Positions 1 through 11,476 of a DNA stretch of 64,000 nucleotides are shown here, piece by piece; position 1 is the stretch's first letter; every line of letters starts with the position of its first letter. Made by a program: the position numbers and the translations under genes. A model generated the notes under the pieces. That model made no database searches. It was not told the origin of the DNA and saw nothing but the letters and a program-made list of their open reading frames with translations. Origin of the DNA: Ophiocordyceps camponoti-saundersi (nom. inval.) (taxonomy: Eukaryota > Ascomycota > Sordariomycetes > Hypocreales > Ophiocordycipitaceae); contig PDHQ01000006.1 in assembly GCA_003339415.1 (NCBI GenBank), forward strand, positions 1 through 64,000, written 5' to 3'.

Positions 1-639
1 GTTATTAAGGGGAACTAGACGCGTCTAGTTCCCTGCGATACTTACGTCGGGAGGTTAGCGAGCTAGAAGGCTCTAATTCGAGCCTATTAGGAATAGGCCT
101 CGGAACGGGCTAAGTCGTATTACGACTGTGCGAAGACGGGCATAAAGTGCCGGCCGGTAAGTCTATATTCCCTGTTTATTCTTACGGAGCGGAGGTTAAT
201 AATATATATATAGGTTACTGCCGGTGCCGTGGAGGCCGCTAAGGTATTAGCGGCGTTTGTTAATAGCTACTAGCCCCTTATAGAGGGCACGGAGGAAGAG
301 GTAAGCACTTATTACTACTAAGTATTATATATTATAGCTAACGTTTCGTAGTATCTACGGCTTAGCCGCGAGGCTAACCAGGCTCGTGGAAAGTGAGGGT
401 AGGGGGCCTAAAGGTAGGTAGGGCGTGGCGGCGGCCGTCTCCTTAAATATATATTTTGCTAGTCGCGCACGTTGTTCCTTGTCTAAGTAAATATAATAAT
501 ATAACCTTCCCTTATCACCGTGAGTAGATTGATAAATATAGCGCAGGGTCTGCGCAGGCCATTTGCAGGCCCTGCGCAGGTAGCGCGACGGGGTTGCGCA
601 CACCCTATAACGTGGTATTAATTATTATGCCTTATCGTA
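1..639. repeat. RIP-mutated repeat DNA left of the Copia coding remnant
   Basis: This stretch is rich in TpA and CpG and visibly poor in CpA and TpG, the signature of repeat-induced point mutation. The part from about 350 to 605 lies just beyond the RNase H end of the Copia remnant and could be its 3' LTR (the element runs on the minus strand), but I could not find a matching second copy near 6.1-6.4 kb. The part from 1 to about 350 has the same composition and may belong to another repeat. No intact gene is present. The frame open at 603..355 on the minus strand has no recognisable domain. Confidence 0.6.
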
Positions 640-3600
640 ACGATCATTCCGTCGCGATACGTACCCTTTAATGTGGATAGCTAAGTTGTTCGTGTCGATA
701 AGTTTCTGGAGTGCGGGGTTAGGGTTACCTTTTATTATCGCATCTGCTAGATTATCTTTGCCCGCGATCTATCGGATATTAGAAATTTCGCGGCGCTCGT
801 ACGATTATCTTAGAGATATTATATCGATTATAAGTCTCTTCTTTTTCGTTATACCTAATTTGATAAGGTATTCATATAACGAAAACGAGTCGGTATAGAT
901 AATGAGAGGAACCTCTAGCAGTCCGAGCTAGTCCGTGATCATCTTTATAGTTATAGCGATCGATACGCCGATATTAAACTTACTCGTTATACCGTATACC
1001 TCGGAAGCGAGCACGCTTCGAGTTACCCTCTTATATTTTATCGAGCTCTAATAGATAATATTAGCCCTAATATTAAACTATAATATAGTTTATGTCTCGT
1101 TGCCTATGTATATTAGAAAGCTAATTTAGGACGAGAGGTCGTGGTTATTCGCAAATAACCCGTCTATAAAGACGAAGATTTTTGCAGATTCGAGCGATAA
1201 TAGGATATATTTAATACCTCTCTCTTAATTATCTATTTGCTATTAAAGTTACTTATTTAACTTATCGTAATCCTTCTTATCTAGGTCTTATTTTTATACT
1301 ACTACGGCTAAGTTATACGTTACCTTAGGTTAATAGATATATATAATATATGCCCCTCGAGCACGTTGCTCGTAGTATCTTTGCGGCGTATCTGCTGCTC
1401 TGTAGTCGATAATATCGATCTTGCTTGCCTAACCTTTCTAGCGTAGTATAACCTCTTCTTTATCGACTAAGATACGCCCCCTATTAAAGTCTGCCTTATT
1501 ACCCTTCTTAAGTACGGTCTTTAGCTTAGATTTGAACCCTGCGACGTCGAGTGTATTTTCCTCCTTTATCACGAATACGTCGGTGCCGAGTATAAGTATA
1601 TTATCGGTTTATAAGCTAATAATTCCGAAGGAAGTAGGGTCTTTAGATAAAATTAGAAAATAGGCGTTATAGGTTAACGTGGCTATGTCTAGTTTCTCCA
1701 AATAATAGTTCTAGTACGTGTGAAACTAATAAACACCTGCTTCGGCGATTCCGTAGAGGGGACGTATAACCCTAATAATAGTATACTTTAGGTACCGCTT
1801 TTCGAGTTCGTCGGGTAGCTTTATAAGGATTATTCGTGATAACGGGGTAGTAGACTGCGGATATGCCTACGTGATATTACGAGTAGCTAAACTTATACCT
1901 TACTTAAGGAAGGTTAGTGCTAGTGCTAGAATAAGTCGTTGACTAACTCTCTAGATTATTAGGGACTAGGTTAAGATAGACTTCTTCCCTTAGTCACTAT
2001 GCCCTGCGATAATAAGTCGCGACTTCTTATACGGGCACGTTATCTTTCCCTTTATCTCCCGCACTATACGTGCACGGAAGATACGATATCCGTCATATTT
2101 CTTAGCATCGAATCTCTTAAACGCGAAGACCCCCTTTCCGATAAGTTTATCTATCTCCTCCTAGTCGGATACCTCGAATAGTTCACCTAGTGTTATAATC
2201 TTATTAGCTGCACGAAGTTAGATCGCTAGCTTATAATCGTCGGTCTCTTTTCGCGTCACGTAGGAGGTTCTATATACCCTACGCGACGGTAACTAAATCT
2301 CGAATCTAACCTTCTTCCGTATCTCCTTAGTATTATCTTAGTTATCGTTTGTAGTAGTTATAGTATTTATCGCAGGTATTAGCATAGGTATCGCTAAGTC
2401 GTTATCGCTATATAGGAGGGCCTGCGCCGGCCCTATATTGGCCCGGCGTAAGTGCGTCGCATCATATCTCGCGTCTCTTTGGCCCGCCGGGGTAGTGATA
2501 TGTTTATAGTGGTGGTTTATCTCTTCATAGTAGTAGTTTATCCTCTCTAGGTCTTCGTGGTATAGTTTAATATACGTAGATCGGAACTTCTGAGGACCTT
2601 ATGGTGTATCGATTACCACGTTATATTTATCGATAGCGGCTAGTGTAAATAGACCTTTCTATCCGTCTTTCTCTCTCTATACCTTAACCTTACTCTGAAG
2701 GGGGAGGTCGAGTAGTGGCGTAATATTAGGTCCGTTACGGGTATAGAGAGCCGAAGATAGTTATCGTTTAGTAATATATACCCTTAATTCCTTTATAGCT
2801 TTCTTTATAGTATTAGCCCTCTGTATTATTATCTAGGATAGAGGCGAGTCCTAGTTAATCCTAGGGTATGCTCCGAAGACGAGTAGAGTTAGTATAAGGC
2901 TATCTAGTCCTATAGTGTCGTTTATAGCTTTAACTGCTATCTGCAGAATCGACTCTTTCGAGGTTAAGGTCCTTAGTTCGTCGTAGAGGATATTAAACGC
3001 ACGTCGGAGGGGGGAATAGGACTATTCGACCTTGCTAATAGACTAGTGCGCCTCTATAGGGACCTGGACGCACGATATTCCCATAGACTAGGCGTTAGAG
3101 CGGAATTCTTATAACGAAAAATTAGTTCCGGCGTTATAACGGATAATATTAGGTGGTCTAAGGTACGTGTTAATCTAATACGATTTAAGCACTTCCTAGG
3201 TATGCTTTGTAGAGAGTGATAGAAGGAACCTAGTACTCTGGAACGCCGTCGCAGTATCTATCACGTGGAGTACTAGTCTCGAGAGAAGGTAGAAAACGTT
3301 AACGATAACCTTATAGTTAAAGTCGTGGTTATCTTAAAGTCTGAACTTAAAACGCTAGGGTGTAAGACTATAGACCTGGTAATAGTGGCAAAACTTAGTA
3401 ATAGCCTTAATCTTATCGAGGGGTGTATCGTTACCAGCTCTTTGTAGTAGTTAGTGTAACCTCGGTACTACGGGGTATCCGAAACGATGATAAATATTTC
3501 GGAGTTATACCTCGGTAAGGTACGCGATCTTTACTTCGTTAGGGCGAATATAAAACTAAGAATACCCCTATTTGCGCACGGTTAGGACCGTAATACCCTT

Positions 3601-6066
3601 GCCCACGATCTTATCCTTAGTATTCTAAAGGTAAATCCCTAGTCTGTCTATATCCCTTAGGCATAATAGGAAAGGCGTGGGTGCTTCTATAATATAGAAG
3701 GTAATATTACTAACTGGTGTTTTTACTACGGTTAATCTTACCGAAGTTTGTGGTGGACCTGGTCTAAATTAGATTATCGCTTTGCCTGCCTTCGAGGTGT
3801 CTATTATAATAGTCGGATTAGATCTCTTTAAGGCTTAGTACTGACCTATCTTAGCCGTCGATGCGTTTGCTGCCCCTATGTCGATAAGGATTCCCTGGTA
3901 CTGCACGTCTGAGTACCTGCTGTTAAGGAAAAACTGAGAGGAAAAACCTTCACTATCTTGTTCTTGTGAAGGGTCGTCGCCGGTTATAGAGTGGAAAAAC
4001 GTAGACTAGCATAAGGCTTGCCCGATAAGTTCGTCTTTATCTTTTTTAGGCTATGATTCGGATAAAGTCTCCTCGATATCGGTATCTTCTTTACCTTTAA
4101 AGTCCGCGAGGAAAGTGGAAAACTTTTTCTTTGGTAGGCCTTTAAATTTTCGAGCTCGGTTAAACTATTCCCTCGATGCCTTTCTTTCTTGTTCCGTGTG
4201 ACGTATTAACTAATAACCTTCTTTGTTGTAAACGAAGCACTTTTTCTTCTATATGCTAGGCCGAGTTTGGCGCTAGGTAGGTTTTGTGCCGGCCCTGCGT
4301 AGGCCCTTTGCCTTAGTATCTGAGTACGTGCGGTTAAGATAGTGGGCCACTCCTTCGACGGTGTTTTCCGTGGTAAACTGGTGTGATGGTGCACGAGCGA
4401 GGTATATCTTAAGTGAGGACCGTAAGTCCGCTTGAAGCGTCTTAACCTCGGTCGCGGGTTTAAAGAGAGCATAATCTAGCTCTGGCACGCCTCGATACGC
4501 GTTTACTATCGCGGTGCGAAGAGGGAGGTCGCCCTCGTACTAAGGTCCGAGCGCTCTCTAGTAGAGGCGTAACTTCTTAAATAACTTCTGCAGGACTTCG
4601 TGCAATATTAACTTAGGATTCTCCCTTTGGACTATGCGGAAGGTGGTCGTGGTCTAATCGGTATAGTAGTGACTATGATTTACCTTAGTATCGAAGTACC
4701 TTTTAAGTTAGAGGTATATATCGGTGAATATATTATCCTATTCGATATGCTATACGTAGTACGTTTGTGCTCGTCCGGTTAGGATCCTTAGTAATAGAGT
4801 ATAGAACGAGCCTAGGTGCACTTGGAGACTATAGCATATATTAAGTATAAGTCGGACCTTATTATCGAGCAAGTCGTAAGGTTCGCTAGTATAATTTCGG
4901 CTTCGATCCTATACTTTTGCAAACCTCAGTACTACTTCCTTATTATTAACCTAGTTCTGGTATACTACTGGTGGCAGTGTTATGTAGACCTCTATTAGGA
5001 TCGATGAAGGATCGTTATCAGTGTGGTCTATTGCCTATGTCGTGGTTATCGCTAGCCGCGCTATGTTATTGTGCCGGCCTGTATTAGCCCTGCGCAGGCC
5101 CGGCGCAGCCGGTGCGGCAGCCCCACTTTGGCCTAGAGACGGGTCGTCCCGAAAGTATTATATAACCTTATCCGGGGCTTTAAAGTAGTAGGTTATAGGG
5201 TTTCCTATTATTAAGTATGTTATTATTGGTGGTGCACTCGTTATCGCATCGACTCGTGCATGTTCCTCCGATCGCGGCGGTTAGTGCATAGTGGTTGCTT
5301 GAGCGTATAGTGCATTCTTATTGGTGTTATCCTCCGGTGCCGGTGTAAAGTGCGGGGTAGTGCGCCTTGGCGATGTGACGTGTCGCGCAGGTGATCCCCG
5401 ATCGGAGGCTTCCTAGGGTGGCGAAAAATCATGGTCGGCCGGTTCTTGGGATTAGGGGAGGTCCTGGGCCCCTATTCTATAGGGACGTATCCGCTCTTGC
5501 TCTGCCTCCTCTTTAACTCGTGGACCTTCATGGTCGGACGATCTTTTGGGTGAAGTGAGGCCCGAAGTAGCCGGTCGGAGGGCCCGTGGTATCGTGATAC
5601 CCGTTTCGAACGTTATAGTATCGTATGCCTATGCCGGCTATCTCGCAGGGTAATCTGTCGCCTGCAGAGCAATAAACTAGGGTCCGTGGGGACTGTTCTT
5701 TGGTCCTATGTATATCCCGCGGCGATGTAATATATTGCGGAGTGGTCGCTTAAGGTCCTTCTCCACTATGTCCTACTCTTCCTCGTTCTAGTCCTAAAAG
5801 TAATCTTAGAAGGCGTCGAGAAGAATAGAACCTTAGTTAGCAATATTCTACTCTATATCCGAAATAAACTTTGCGATATATATATTTAAGAGCTAGGGTA
5901 TCGCTACCTCTTTCTCGATATTACTCTTCTATAAATCTATGTCGATAAGTCGCCATGACGGCTTTAGGATTATTGTATAGCTGAGGGCTTGCTCTTTCCG
6001 TTCTTCGTTTATCCTCTGGTCTTCCTATGCAGAGCCTGCGCCCTAAGGGGTACCTATCTCTGCCAT
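640..6066 (-). mobile_element. RIP-inactivated Ty1/Copia LTR retrotransposon (gag-pol remnant)
   Basis: Translated on the minus strand, this region keeps Copia domain order despite dozens of in-frame TAA/TAG codons. The putative gag start ATG is at 6066. A degenerate zinc knuckle lies near 4250-4210. The protease active site is near 3882 (Leu-Ile-Asp-Ile-Gly-Ala). A GAG-pre-integrase zinc-finger segment spans about 3490-3380, and the integrase core about 3340-2880. A reverse transcriptase motif with Gln-Thr-Asp-Asp ancestry lies near 1600. An RNase H segment (Asp-Gly-x-Phe-Ala-Asn-Asn-x-Asp-Leu-Ser-Ser) lies near 1160-1130 and continues to about 640. Stops sit where Gln codons are expected (CAG/CAA to TAG/TAA). 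Catalytic Asp codons of integrase have become Asn, and a zinc-knuckle Cys and His have become Tyr; all are C-to-T or G-to-A changes of RIP type. The element cannot encode a working protein. LTR ends and target-site duplication were not resolved. Confidence 0.85.
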
Positions 6067-6985
6067 CTCTCTTCAGGTGCGTTGCTAACGCTCCTTGGAA
6101 TGCCGAAAATAACGGTCTAAGGTTCGATGAGGGTCTGGGGTCGCTATCCGTAACTACGTTTCCTCCTTAGCACAGTCACGAGTTCTGATAGACTCTATCT
6201 CCCTCGTTCGAACTGTCTCTTCCGACCTTGCTGTCTATAACGTTACCTAACGCCACTGATCAGTGTTGGTTGGGCTCTCTATACGTATAGAAATCATAGA
6301 AAATAGAAGTAGGTTCTGAATCGTCTGTACCTATACTATCTAGTAATAGTAGGGGTATTTATACGTGGCACGTAGGGTGCCTACGTAAGCAGAACTAACT
6401 AAATAATAAACAAACAGTAATATCGGCTTAAGATAGGAGGGCGCTAGCGATATTATCTCGCTTATAAGTAAGGGTTTCGAGTTATTAATTAATACCGCGG
6501 TCGCATATAACGCGTAGCGCGTTAAAGCTTATAGCTTATTAAAGCGTATTTTTAATAGCGTTAGCGAGGTAGCTAGCGTAAGCTTTAGCGTATCTCTCGG
6601 AGAAGGGGGAGATAGCGTTATTAAGGGTAATAACGATAGCCTACGTAACGTTCTTTTTAGCGGTATACTTCTAGCGAAGCTCCGTAAGTGCCGGCGCGAG
6701 GCTAATCGCGTAAATAGAAGTCGCGAGACCGTTATTAGCGGGCAAAACTTTCCCGAGGCCGCGATTACCCTCCTCTCCGGAGGTCCTCTTTATTACCTTT
6801 ATCTTACGGGGGGTGACCGGGACTACCCCGGCGTTATAGGCCGTGGCGGCGAGTATCGCGGGCGATGCGCCGGTCGTACGTGCTACGATTAGGGCCTAGG
6901 ACGGTATCGTAATTATCGTTAAAGGTAAGGCCGAAGCTAGAATTAGGTATTAGTAGTGTTTTGGTGGCAGTCTCCGCTAGGCACT
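6067..6985. repeat. RIP-mutated repeat DNA right of the Copia coding remnant
   Basis: It has the same TpA-rich, CpA/TpG-poor composition as the Copia body, ending sharply near 6960-7010 where ordinary unique sequence starts. In the element's orientation the part near 6420-6070 should hold the 5' LTR end, primer-binding site and leader; a TATAAATA-like stretch on the minus strand near 6360 could be an LTR promoter. The part from about 6420 to 6985 reads on either strand with few stops and may be a second, unrelated RIPped repeat. No domain was recognised. Confidence 0.55.
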
Positions 6986-6999
6986 AATAGCGGGGCGAA

Positions 7000-8617
7000 A
7001 ACTTAGGTGATGCAGGAGGGAAGTGAAAAAACGGAGTGTTGATGATGCCCCAGACGGACAGACGGCGGAGGCGGGCGATGGTACGGATACAAACCTAGTA
7101 TATACAGATCATCATATGTTTATACCTACGACCTACCTACATCATCAGGCAAGAACCGTAAGATAGACCCGAGCATCCTCATTCGGACGGACGAACGGGC
7201 CGCCAGCTGGTGAAGCGCAGAAACTAAACACGCAACGACGACGATGATGAAATCTCTTGGCATACTAGGTATACGGACGTACCACTTTGTAGGTACATGC
7301 TACTGATAGTCTGTCGTAGGTGGTAGCGACTAGCGACTAACAAGAGCCCCGGTCCGGTCCGTCCGTCCGTCCGTCCGTCCGACACATAACCGACCAGAGA
7401 GCCCTTCTTTCAAAGACGGGTCTTTCCCCCCAGCCTCGCTCGTGCTGGATGGGGGCCCTCCCCCCCCCCCCCCCCTAATTATAGCGCGGGTCGACTGGGC
7501 GGGCTGGCGTCGGGCTGGGCGCTCTACGTGCCTGTGGATGGCTGCGCGCGCTGGAGAGACAGGGTGTCAGAGTGTGGCGCCCATAGTACTTCACAGTGCA
7601 AACCGACACAGTGGTTGCCTTACCAGGCCGGTCCCTAGCCGCCGTTGGCCTGCAGTTCCACGTCCTCTGCAGGACTACAGAACCTCGGGCGCGACAATGT
7701 ACCGTGTCCGACATGCGAGCCGCACTGCTGAGTAACTTACCACCTACCGCTCCTCCGTCCCGTCCCCACGCTGGAAATTTCTACCCCCGCCCACACACAC
7801 CAATTCTCGCCTCTTCTCCGTTCCTCGTCTCTCCTAATCCCTCTCCGCCATCCGCATTTCTGCGACGCCTCTTCTTGCGCGCCCCTCCCTCCTCCACAGC
7901 ATAGCAGCAGAAGCAGCAGCAGAAGCAGCAGCAGCAACTCTTTCTCCGTCTCTTCTCTGACCATCGGAATCTCCCATCGACGACGACGACCTCGGCGATT
8001 CGCCTCTCCTTTTTTTCGTCTGGTATCTTTGTCGACAGTGGCGCTCGCTCCCATCCTTTTTTTTTCCATTTCAAGTTTTTCTCTACCCTTTAAACCCGCA
8101 TAGGGGGGGTCTCGAGCGCTTCACCAAGTCCCGGCCGGACCTTTTACCCCCACTCCCTCCCTCCTCTCCCTCTCTCTCTCTTTACTCTCTCTCGGCGCTC
8201 GCTCTTTTGCCCCTCTCAGCAAATCCGCACGCACCACAGCTGTGCGTCCCTTCGCCGGTGTCTTGCCGTCGACTCCCAAGGGAAGATTAACGAAGGTGAT
8301 AGAGAGATTGTGTGTGAGAGGTCAGTCAAAAAAGAAAAGAAAGAAAAAAAAATCCCCTATCCTAGCTCGTGACTTCGTCCGAAGCCCCGCCGTCCGTCGC
8401 GTGGCTCTGCTCGCTCTGTCGCTCGGCCGTCTTCTCCATCGCCCCAAAACAGAGGCCCGCCGCGCCGCTTCTACGGCCCGTTTCTGCCCTATTCAGCCCC
8501 GGATCATCTGTCGTCGCCTGCTTTACCTTCTTACTGCTTCCATCGCGACGCATCTCGAGACTGACCTCCAAGCAGACTGCGATCGCCCCGACTGGGCGCC
8601 TGAAGCGACCAGACACC
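7000..8617. other. Non-coding upstream region of the 8618 gene
   Basis: There is no convincing gene. The stretch holds a run of four-base GTCC repeats near 7360-7380, a 16-base C run at 7460-7475, a CAG-rich tract at 7900-7940 and long pyrimidine tracts at 8140-8220. CT-rich tracts like the last are common in fungal promoters and 5' leaders, so the right half is probably promoter and 5' UTR of the gene starting at 8618. Confidence 0.5.
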
Positions 8618-10159
8618 ATGTCCTACTATGACAATCCCCAGTGGTCTGGCCCAGCCCAGAATAATTGGGACCACCAGGGCGCTGCCGCCGCCGCTCCTAT
8701 CCGTACTGGTACGTGTCGCTTCCGTCCCTGCCTGCCTCTCTTCGTCTCCTTATTCTTGAATATAGCAGGTGCCAGCGCCCCTCAGCCTCAGGACGACTTT
8801 GCTTTTTCTTATCAATTTGACGGTACGCTGTTCTCTCCGACGTGGTCTCGTTCGCCGATGCCCGAATTGCATTTACTGACCCGCTCTACCTTTTGCGCTC
8901 TTGGCAGAAGTCGATCGCGCCTACGAGAACCTTCAAAAGTCTGGCAAGGGCTTCGCTTTGGGAGGACGCCGTAAGTTTTCACGGAATCATTACCGTCGGC
9001 TCGCCAACCGGGCTTCCTCTCTCCTCTGCCCGAATCATCTTTCTCCCGGCCTGCCCGTTGCGGCTTGTCGAACATAAACATTTGCTAACCTGCCGACGAC
9101 GTATCTTCAGGCATGGATCTCCGCGTCTCTCACGGCGCTGGCACTCGATCTCATCCTGTCAACAACTTCGACGACGTTCGCGGCCCCCAGCCGCCCAGCC
9201 TCCATAACTTCTACGCTTCTCAGCGCCACCAGCCCTCGCGAGGCACTGCTGAAGCCGAGCAGTTTATGCAGACCAAGAGAAGGATGGCAGCTCAGCGGGA
9301 ACGGGAGCTGCGCAACCGACACACTGAGCAGCAATACCAACGAAGTAGGCCGCCCTCTACCGTTTAGCATCCTTGAGTCGGACGAGGATCTGCCGTTCCC
9401 CCTTTTCCCTCTCCTCTCCCTCCCCAGAAGGAAAAAAAACCAAATAGAAAGATCAGGCTTTGTTCGTTGGCCAAGATGGTCATGATGAAGAAGACGAGGG
9501 CCCCAAGAGACCCGTTGGGCAAGGCGCTAACCATTGTCTCCGTCGTAGATGATCTGGCCGAGCCTGCCCAGCATGGAACCAAGCATATGTCAGAGGAGGA
9601 GACGCGCGAGCTCATCGCCCGCCAGCGCAGTGCCCTGTACGGAGAGGGCCCATTCGCCGACAAGAGTAGCTACGTCGACGAATCGGGCAACATCCGACCG
9701 GGTGCACCACGCCCCAGCGGCCCCCCGAGTCTACGCGGACCATCTCCCCTCACCTTTGAAACTGTGGGACGCACCACCTCCGGCCCGGACGCTGCCGCCG
9801 CCCCGGCCTCGATGACGGACCATGGCGCCGTTGCCGGTCCAAGTCCACGCCCGCAGAGCAACACCAGTCCGCAGACGGCCGGCAAGGCCTTTGAGGGAGC
9901 CGCTGCTACCCAGAGTTGCACAACCACCTCGAGCCCCACCCGCGGGTCTCCTCCTCGCGACCTGGCCCCGGGTTCCAAGCCGAGCCTGCATTCGGCCACG
10001 GTTGCCCCCATCGGCACCCGCCCGTCGGCCAACTCGTCGGCCGCTACGCCCGGCAAGCGCTCAACGACGCCGCTCGCCTCGCCCGGTGGTTGGGCACGCG
10101 GAAACGGCGTCTGGGGCCAATCATCTGGCCTAGGCGCTCAGGCAAGCGTCTGGGGCTAA
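8618..10159 (+). CDS. Conserved ascomycete protein of unknown function, Trp-Gly C-terminus
   Basis: Five exons were joined by hand: 8618-8708, 8769-8822, 8908-8970, 9111-9344 and 9549-10159, giving about 350 residues. Every junction has GT..AG ends and keeps phase 1. The N-terminus is Met-Ser-Tyr-Tyr-Asp-Asn-Pro-Gln-Trp. Exon 4 encodes a charged, probably helical segment rich in Arg, Glu and Gln (Lys-Arg-Arg-Met-Ala-Ala-Gln-Arg-Glu-Arg-Glu-Leu-Arg). Early exon 5 has a conserved-looking block around Glu-Leu-Ile-Ala-Arg-Gln-Arg-x-Ala-Leu-Tyr-Gly. The rest is low-complexity Pro/Ser/Ala/Thr, and the chain ends in Ala-Ser-Val-Trp-Gly. No signal peptide, membrane segment or known enzyme domain is visible. 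I recognise the overall pattern from hypothetical proteins of filamentous ascomycetes but know no function; the repeated Trp-Gly motifs and disorder would fit an adaptor, which is inference only. Confidence 0.8.
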
Positions 10160-11330
10160 AATGCTGCCAAGCTGGCGGCAGTTGGGGTGGTCATGGAAGT
10201 GACGAGGTTGATTTTTTTTCCATTTCTGATTTCCTTGCATTGGGACTGGCGCTGGGAAGAAAAACCTGGCGTCATGGACACACGGATTGGCACGTCAAGA
10301 TGACCCAAGCACATTCGCCCCGCAAGCGCACGCTGCCTTGGCCTCTTCCCATCTCGTCGCGTTGGTTTCTGCCTGCCTCGAATGAACAGTTCCGGTGCGA
10401 TGCGACCTTGCTGCCGTTCGCCATGGCAGACCCGTCCCCCCTTTTTCGCAGCGCAGCTTGGTGGCGGGGAAAAGATGACGGAGAGCGGAAACGGGAGGGC
10501 AATTTGCTTTCAAAGGGCTCGGCACCTGATGCCCAGGGACGCGGATGTGTGCAGCCGCGATCATGGACAAAGGATCTTTCCTACCCGGCAAGGTGTTGAC
10601 GGGGACTCGGAGTTGCGCATCTTTCCAACACGAAGGCGTCTTGATACGGTGGAGGACTCTTTACGCGCAGGAGCGGATAACGGAACCATGAACGCACGCG
10701 AAGACTGGTTTTATTTTCTTTGACTGATTTTTTTTTCCGGCTTTTCGTTTTATTGGACGGACGGACCAACAGAAGCAGACGGGAGCTCGCGGAGTTGACG
10801 GGAACGACGGGCATTACACACCCAGGGAAAGCATTTCTAGGAGCGATGCATTGCGTGTGCGGCACTCGAGCCACTTTGGTCGGTAAAGGCCTCTCGGTCG
10901 ACAGGCGACATGATCACGGAACTGGCAGGGCGGACGGAGTACCATGTATGACGGGGCAAATCACCACGGGTGAAGAAGAAAAATGTCTGCAAAAAGAGGT
11001 AGGGCACGAGCAGAGGTTTGGCACAGCAGAAAAATGGCGGGGGCTCGATGCGAAGCTCGGGCGGGACAAATTTGTTGTCTTAGTGTTTCTTTTCTTCCCT
11101 CGGGTCTTTTTCCCCCCTTTGTTTACACCCGTTGTTGAACATGTGAAGATGGGGTGGAGTCTGGCATGCTGGTTACGGGAGGGTGTTCTTCTCTTTTCGG
11201 TATTACGGACTGTCGGCTGTTTTCTGCGATTTCTACTGCCCCCCCGGTTGCCAAGGAAGATGGGATAATGAGCGGTGTTTTGGAGGTATCGTGTGGGCTG
11301 TGACGGACACGAATAATGAGATTGAACCGT

Positions 11331-11377
<47 letters not shown>

Positions 11378-11476
11378 CGCGTCTATACTCTTCGCCCACG
11401 CTGGTTGAGACCTGGATCTGTATACATATGTGTGCGAGTGTGTAGTTCTTATGTTACGTGTGAATTGAGTTCCCAT
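10160..11476. other. Convergent intergenic region with GT microsatellite
   Basis: It lies between the 3' ends of two convergent genes. Apart from 3' UTR sequence it holds a (GT)n run at 11333-11373. Small open frames on both strands overlap one another and show no domain. No gene is supported. Confidence 0.5.
11333..11373. repeat. (GT)n microsatellite
   Basis: About 20 uninterrupted GT dinucleotides just beyond the 3' end of the 11477-12514 gene. Confidence 0.95.

Noticed and set aside
671..898. Plus-strand open frame of 75 codons
   Set aside because: It is the antisense of the RIPped RNase H segment of the Copia element.
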